Positions 3,711 through 6,267 of a stretch of 6,267 nt of DNA are shown one piece after another; position 1 is the first letter of the stretch; each line of letters opens with the position of its first letter. The translations under genes were made by a program, and so were the position numbers. Source of the DNA: CAZJKO01 sp964546995 (GTDB taxonomy: Bacteria; Bacillota_I; Bacilli_A; RF39; UBA660); contig CAZJKO010000048.1 of NCBI GenBank assembly GCA_964546995.1, positions 1 through 6,267 on the forward strand, in the 5' to 3' direction. The notes beneath the pieces were generated by a model. It was not told where the DNA came from, did no database searches, and was given only the letters and a program-made list of their open reading frames with translations.

Positions 3711-6267
3711 TTAAATACTTTTCCGGTACTTGCTTTGCCTTCTATGCTTTGATGTTATAATAAACGTTCCCACAATTGTGGTAGCAATGGTAACACTTAC
3801 TATATAAAACAGTCTTTTGTTTTTCTTTTCTTTTGTTACATCTACATTGTTTTCTTGATTTTGATTACTATTTTCAGATTTTAATTCTTTATAGGATAAA
3901 ACATATCTTCCTAGGTTCCTTGTGGATATTTCGATGTTGTTTCCGTTTTGTACATAATCAACTTCTTTTGTTTTATTATCTTCTGTGATTTCATATATAC
4001 GAATAAAATCTTTAAATTGATTTAATTCAAAACTTATTTTTATTGGACTTGATGTTGATATAGTTATTCTATTAGAATCATTATTAGCAAAATATACATC
4101 ATAATACTCGCTTAAGTCACCAAATTTCTTTTTTAACGCTACATCTACTTCGAAAGTTTTCACTTGTATGGTTCCTGTATCTTTTATTTCATTTAGTGGT
4201 ACATCAATCGTTAAACTATTTATATTGAGTCTTTTATATTTAGTGTTTGTTGGTTTATTTTCAATTTCATTAGAATTATTTAATGTTTCTTGATTATTTC
4301 CACTATTTGGTTTGTTATGCTCTGAATTGTTTGGATTTCCAGGCTTTACATTTCCATTTGGATTGTCAAAATTGCCTGAACTATCTCCTGTTTCATCCTT
4401 AAAATCATTTATTTTAGCAACTAATTTGCCAATATTTCCAACTTTATCATAAAATACTATTTCATAACTACCATTTTTAGTAAACTCATAGATTCCAATC
4501 CCTTCAGCATATGTTATTTCTTCACTTGGATTGATAACTGTTACGACTACTTTATCACCATGTTTTTCATATTTTAATTCTGCTGTTGGAGGTTCTATAT
4601 CAATCCATGATACAGAGACCTTTTTTGTACCTATATTTCCTGCAACATCTCTAAATTCAAAAGTAAATTCTCCATTTTGAGTGAACGTGTAACTTGCTTT
4701 TCCGTCATTATTTATTACTGTTACATCCTCTTTATCAAATTCCAATCGTGCTGTAACCTGTTGATTTGTTTTTTGTGTGATATCATAAAACACCATTGCT
4801 TCTGGCGTTGTTTGATCAATCCAATTTACAGTTGCTGTTGCTTCTCCTGCATTTCCAGCTCTATCTACAAATTCAAAAGTGTAACTACCATTTTGTCTAA
4901 AAATATGAATAAAAGGACTAACATTTCCTATAGTATTTCCATCAATATCTTTTACATAACCACCTTCGTCAATAGTTAAGCCTTCTAAGACATTTCCAGA
5001 AATATCAATTACCTTTCCATCGGCATTTTCGCGATATTTATCAATACTTGTAACAATGATATCTTCGCTTGGATTTAAAGTAGCAAAGACAGAACCATTT
5101 GTAGAAGTTCTTACATCATATTCAATGGTTGCCGTTGGAGCTTGTTTGTCAATCCAATTTACCGTTGCTGTTGCTGTTCCAGTCTTATTGGTATCATCAT
5201 CTATAAATTCAAAAGTAAAGCTGCCATTTTCTGTAAATGTGTAAGTATCATTTCCATCATTATTTGTAATTCTTACATTATCTGAACTTTTATTGATGAG
5301 TCTTGCTACAACTTTTCCATTGGTTGGCTCTGTTGTACTGTAGCCAATTCCAGCTGTTGGTCGAGGCTCTTTGGTCAAATCTTGGTAAAAATTAATTCCT
5401 CTTAGATTAATAGAAGTATTAGCAGAACTAAAAGTAATACGTACACTTGAAACTTTTTGTGTAAATGTACTTCTTACATCAAAAACCTGTTTATCCTTTA
5501 ATGCATCACTTACACTGTTATCCGCTGTTGAATATGTAAAATTACTCCATGGTGAATACTTTTGATTCTTATTTGCTTCATTATATATTGTAGCTTTAGT
5601 AAATCTTCCATCATTTCCATTAGTTGGCCCAGGAATAAATTCTACAGCAGACAAATAGATTGGTTTTGCAAATCTAATTACTATATATTTTTCCCCAGGA
5701 GTACTTCTCCAATAATTATTATAGTTACCATTGATTGCATATACTGCTGGATTGACTTGACTACCAGCGTCAACAATACTTAAATGAGAAACCGGAATAT
5801 ATCTTCTACTATCGGTTTTAGTATCTTGTGTAAAACTAAATTCAATTGGAGAACTAAATTTTTTATTGCTCATTGAACGCATACGAACTTGAACAACTTT
5901 ATTTCCTGTTAAATCTGGAGATTGTTCAGCATAGGAAGTCCATTTTTCTGGCCAAGTGCCATCCTCATTTTTTAAACGCCATTCCATATCTAAATTAGCA
6001 TCAACAATTCTGTTTTCCAAATCGTTTCCATAGACTGCTGTTGGCCATGCATGATCAATAATATCAATCGTATTAACTACATCTGAACCAGTTATTTTTA
6101 ATTTAATGTCATTGGTAGGTGTAATACTTAGAATTTCTTCTTCACTTAATTGAATCATATGATTGATTGTCTTCGCCGAATAAGTTTTTCCACCATCCAA
6201 ACTATAAGATAATTCGAAGTCATAATCTCTATAAGCTTGATCAATCATTATTTTTCCAGCATTTTCT
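3711..6267 (-). CDS. Large modular surface protein, C-terminal part (5' end outside window)
   Basis: This is an extracellular, membrane-anchored protein, probably glycan-binding. The frame stays open to the window edge and no signal peptide is seen, so the visible 851 residues are the C-terminal part. Counting from the internal ATG at 6248, the order is: two beta-rich modules (1-140), an F5/8 type C / CBM32-like domain (about 150-290), four Ig-like repeats (297-616), an Asn/Pro/Gly/Ser-rich linker (617-670), a membrane-proximal beta domain (671-790), a charged stalk, one transmembrane helix (813-832) and a basic tail ending KYRKSI. There is no LPXTG motif. ATG 6248 is a poor start: its upstream GGA is weak and family-like sequence (ENAGKI) continues before it. 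In this kind of protein the missing N-terminus often holds a hydrolase or peptidase, but no catalytic domain is visible here. The gene is monocistronic at its 3' end, with its own terminator. Confidence 0.85.
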   Translation of the reverse strand, partial: ENAGKIMIDQAYRDYDFELSYSLDGGKTYSAKTINHMIQLSEEEILSITPTNDIKLKITGSDVVNTIDIIDHAWPTAVYGNDLENRIVDANLDMEWRLKNEDGTWPEKWTSYAEQSPDLTGNKVVQVRMRSMSNKKFSSPIEFSFTQDTKTDSRRYIPVSHLSIVDAGSQVNPAVYAINGNYNNYWRSTPGEKYIVIRFAKPIYLSAVEFIPGPTNGNDGRFTKATIYNEANKNQKYSPWSNFTYSTADNSVSDALKDKQVFDVRSTFTQKVSSVRITFSSANTSINLRGINFYQDLTKEPRPTAGIGYSTTEPTNGKVVARLINKSSDNVRITNNDGNDTYTFTENGSFTFEFIDDDTNKTGTATATVNWIDKQAPTATIEYDVRTSTNGSVFATLNPSEDIIVTSIDKYRENADGKVIDISGNVLEGLTIDEGGYVKDIDGNTIGNVSPFIHIFRQNGSYTFEFVDRAGNAGEATATVNWIDQTTPEAMVFYDITQKTNQQVTARLEFDKEDVTVINNDGKASYTFTQNGEFTFEFRDVAGNIGTKKVSVSWIDIEPPTAELKYEKHGDKVVVTVINPSEEITYAEGIGIYEFTKNGSYEIVFYDKVGNIGKLVAKINDFKDETGDSSGNFDNPNGNVKPGNPNNSEHNKPNSGNNQETLNNSNEIENKPTNTKYKRLNINSLTIDVPLNEIKDTGTIQVKTFEVDVALKKKFGDLSEYYDVYFANNDSNRITISTSSPIKISFELNQFKDFIRIYEITEDNKTKEVDYVQNGNNIEISTRNLGRYVLSYKELKSENSNQNQENNVDVTKEKKNKRLFYIVSVTIATTIVGTFIITSKHRRQSKYRKSI
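3753..3812 (-). other. C-terminal transmembrane anchor of the surface protein
   Basis: Residues 813-832 (LFYIVSVTIATTIVGTFIIT) form one hydrophobic helix, followed by the basic tail KHRRQSKYRKSI (834-845). The layout looks like a sortase sorting signal, but there is no LPXTG-like pentapeptide before the helix. The preceding stretch TKEKKNKR (805-812) is also strongly basic. Confidence 0.8.
4239..4400 (-). other. Asn/Pro/Gly/Ser-rich flexible linker
   Basis: Residues 617-670 are low in hydrophobic residues and rich in Asn, Pro, Gly, Ser and Glu (for example GNFDNPNGNVKPGNPNN at 625-641). They separate the Ig-like stack from the membrane-proximal domain. This resembles a wall-spanning spacer. 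Confidence 0.65.
4401..5360 (-). repeat. Four tandem Ig-like repeats in the surface protein
   Basis: The repeat units are residues 297-367 (5148-5360), 371-478 (4815-5138), 482-550 (4599-4805) and 554-616 (4401-4589). Each starts with a P-T/E-A segment, has a YTFTxNGxFTFEF-type strand followed by D-x-A-G-N-x-G, and the first three end in V-N/S-W-I-D. Unit lengths are 71, 108, 69 and 63 residues. Unit 2 carries an insertion at about 403-449. Unit 4 is the most diverged and lacks the W-I-D ending. They probably act as a stalk or as adhesive spacer domains that hold the distal domains away from the cell. Confidence 0.8.
5379..5801 (-). other. F5/8 type C (discoidin, CBM32-like) domain
   Basis: Residues about 150-290 read as a discoidin fold. 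RYIPVSHLSI (149-158) leads into a segment with AINGNYNNYWRS (171-182), the family's A-x-D-G-n-x-n-T-x-W landmark with Asn in place of Asp. KYIVIRFAKPIYLSAVEFIPG (187-207) is the core strand pair, RFTKATIYNE (215-224) follows, and VSSVRITFSS (266-275) with LRGINFYQD (282-290) closes the domain. Such domains bind galactose/GlcNAc-type glycans or phospholipid; the ligand here is unknown. Confidence 0.7.
5829..6267 (-). other. Two N-terminal beta-type modules of the surface protein
   Basis: Residues up to about 64 contain YSLDGGKTYS (15-24), then LSEEEI (34-39) and NDIKLKITGSD (46-56). The second module (about 70-140) contains YGNDLENRI (73-81), MEWRLKNEDGTW (88-99) and KVVQVRM (117-123). The pattern of D-G-x-T/W turns followed by short beta strands, joined directly to the F5/8 domain, resembles accessory modules of secreted gut bacterial ectoenzymes. 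I cannot assign a named family with certainty. Confidence 0.45.

Noticed and set aside
4677..5783. Plus-strand ORFs of 62-100 codons opposite the surface-protein gene (4677-4979, 5056-5244, 5562-5783)
   Set aside because: They are antisense to well-defined protein repeats and the F5/8 domain, lack ribosome sites and have no recognisable content.

Overview
The window looks like chromosome of a low-GC Gram-positive bacterium (Bacillota, probably a host-associated member of Bacilli or a clostridial relative). The reasons are the strongly AT-rich composition, Gram-positive style Shine-Dalgarno sites (AAAGGAG), the gene order tsaE-tsaB-rimI-tsaD that is usual in Firmicutes, and a large modular surface protein with glycan-binding-type domains. 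TGA is used as a true stop in three of the operon genes, so the standard bacterial code (table 11) applies and not the mycoplasma code. The species cannot be named from this sequence alone.

Left part (1-3392, + strand): a short AT-rich leader carries a near-consensus extended -10 promoter (86-115) whose -35 box sits inside a perfect 9-bp inverted repeat. It drives one compact operon. tsaE, tsaB, rimI and tsaD are joined by three successive 4-base ATGA stop/start overlaps. A sugar-1-phosphate nucleotidyltransferase gene follows after an 11-base gap with its own strong Shine-Dalgarno site. The operon ends in an intrinsic terminator that starts on the base after the last stop codon. TsaB, TsaD and TsaE form the complex that transfers threonylcarbamoyl to A37 of ANN-decoding tRNAs (t6A); the TsaC/Sua5 enzyme that makes the intermediate is not in the window. 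RimI is the usual genomic companion, an N-alpha-acetyltransferase. The nucleotidyltransferase is an extra member with no obvious role in t6A synthesis.

Middle (3371-3710): a 340-base convergent gap with a separate intrinsic terminator for each side (+ strand 3371-3392, - strand 3667-3695). Between them lies an orphan TATAAT box, a very good Shine-Dalgarno site and an ATG whose frame stops after four codons. The adjacent frame is open for 58 codons, so this could be a frameshifted small gene or a tiny leader ORF.

Right part (3711-6267, - strand): the C-terminal 851 residues of a large secreted surface protein whose N-terminus lies beyond the window. In order it has two beta-type modules, an F5/8 type C (discoidin/CBM32-like) domain, four Ig-like repeats ending in a W-I-D type motif (one repeat with a large insertion), an Asn/Pro/Gly-rich linker, a membrane-proximal domain, one transmembrane helix and a short basic tail without LPXTG. 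I see no clear new biological system. The best leads are the interrupted small ORF in the convergent gap, the -35-spanning operator candidate, and the unusual anchor and inserted repeat of the surface protein.
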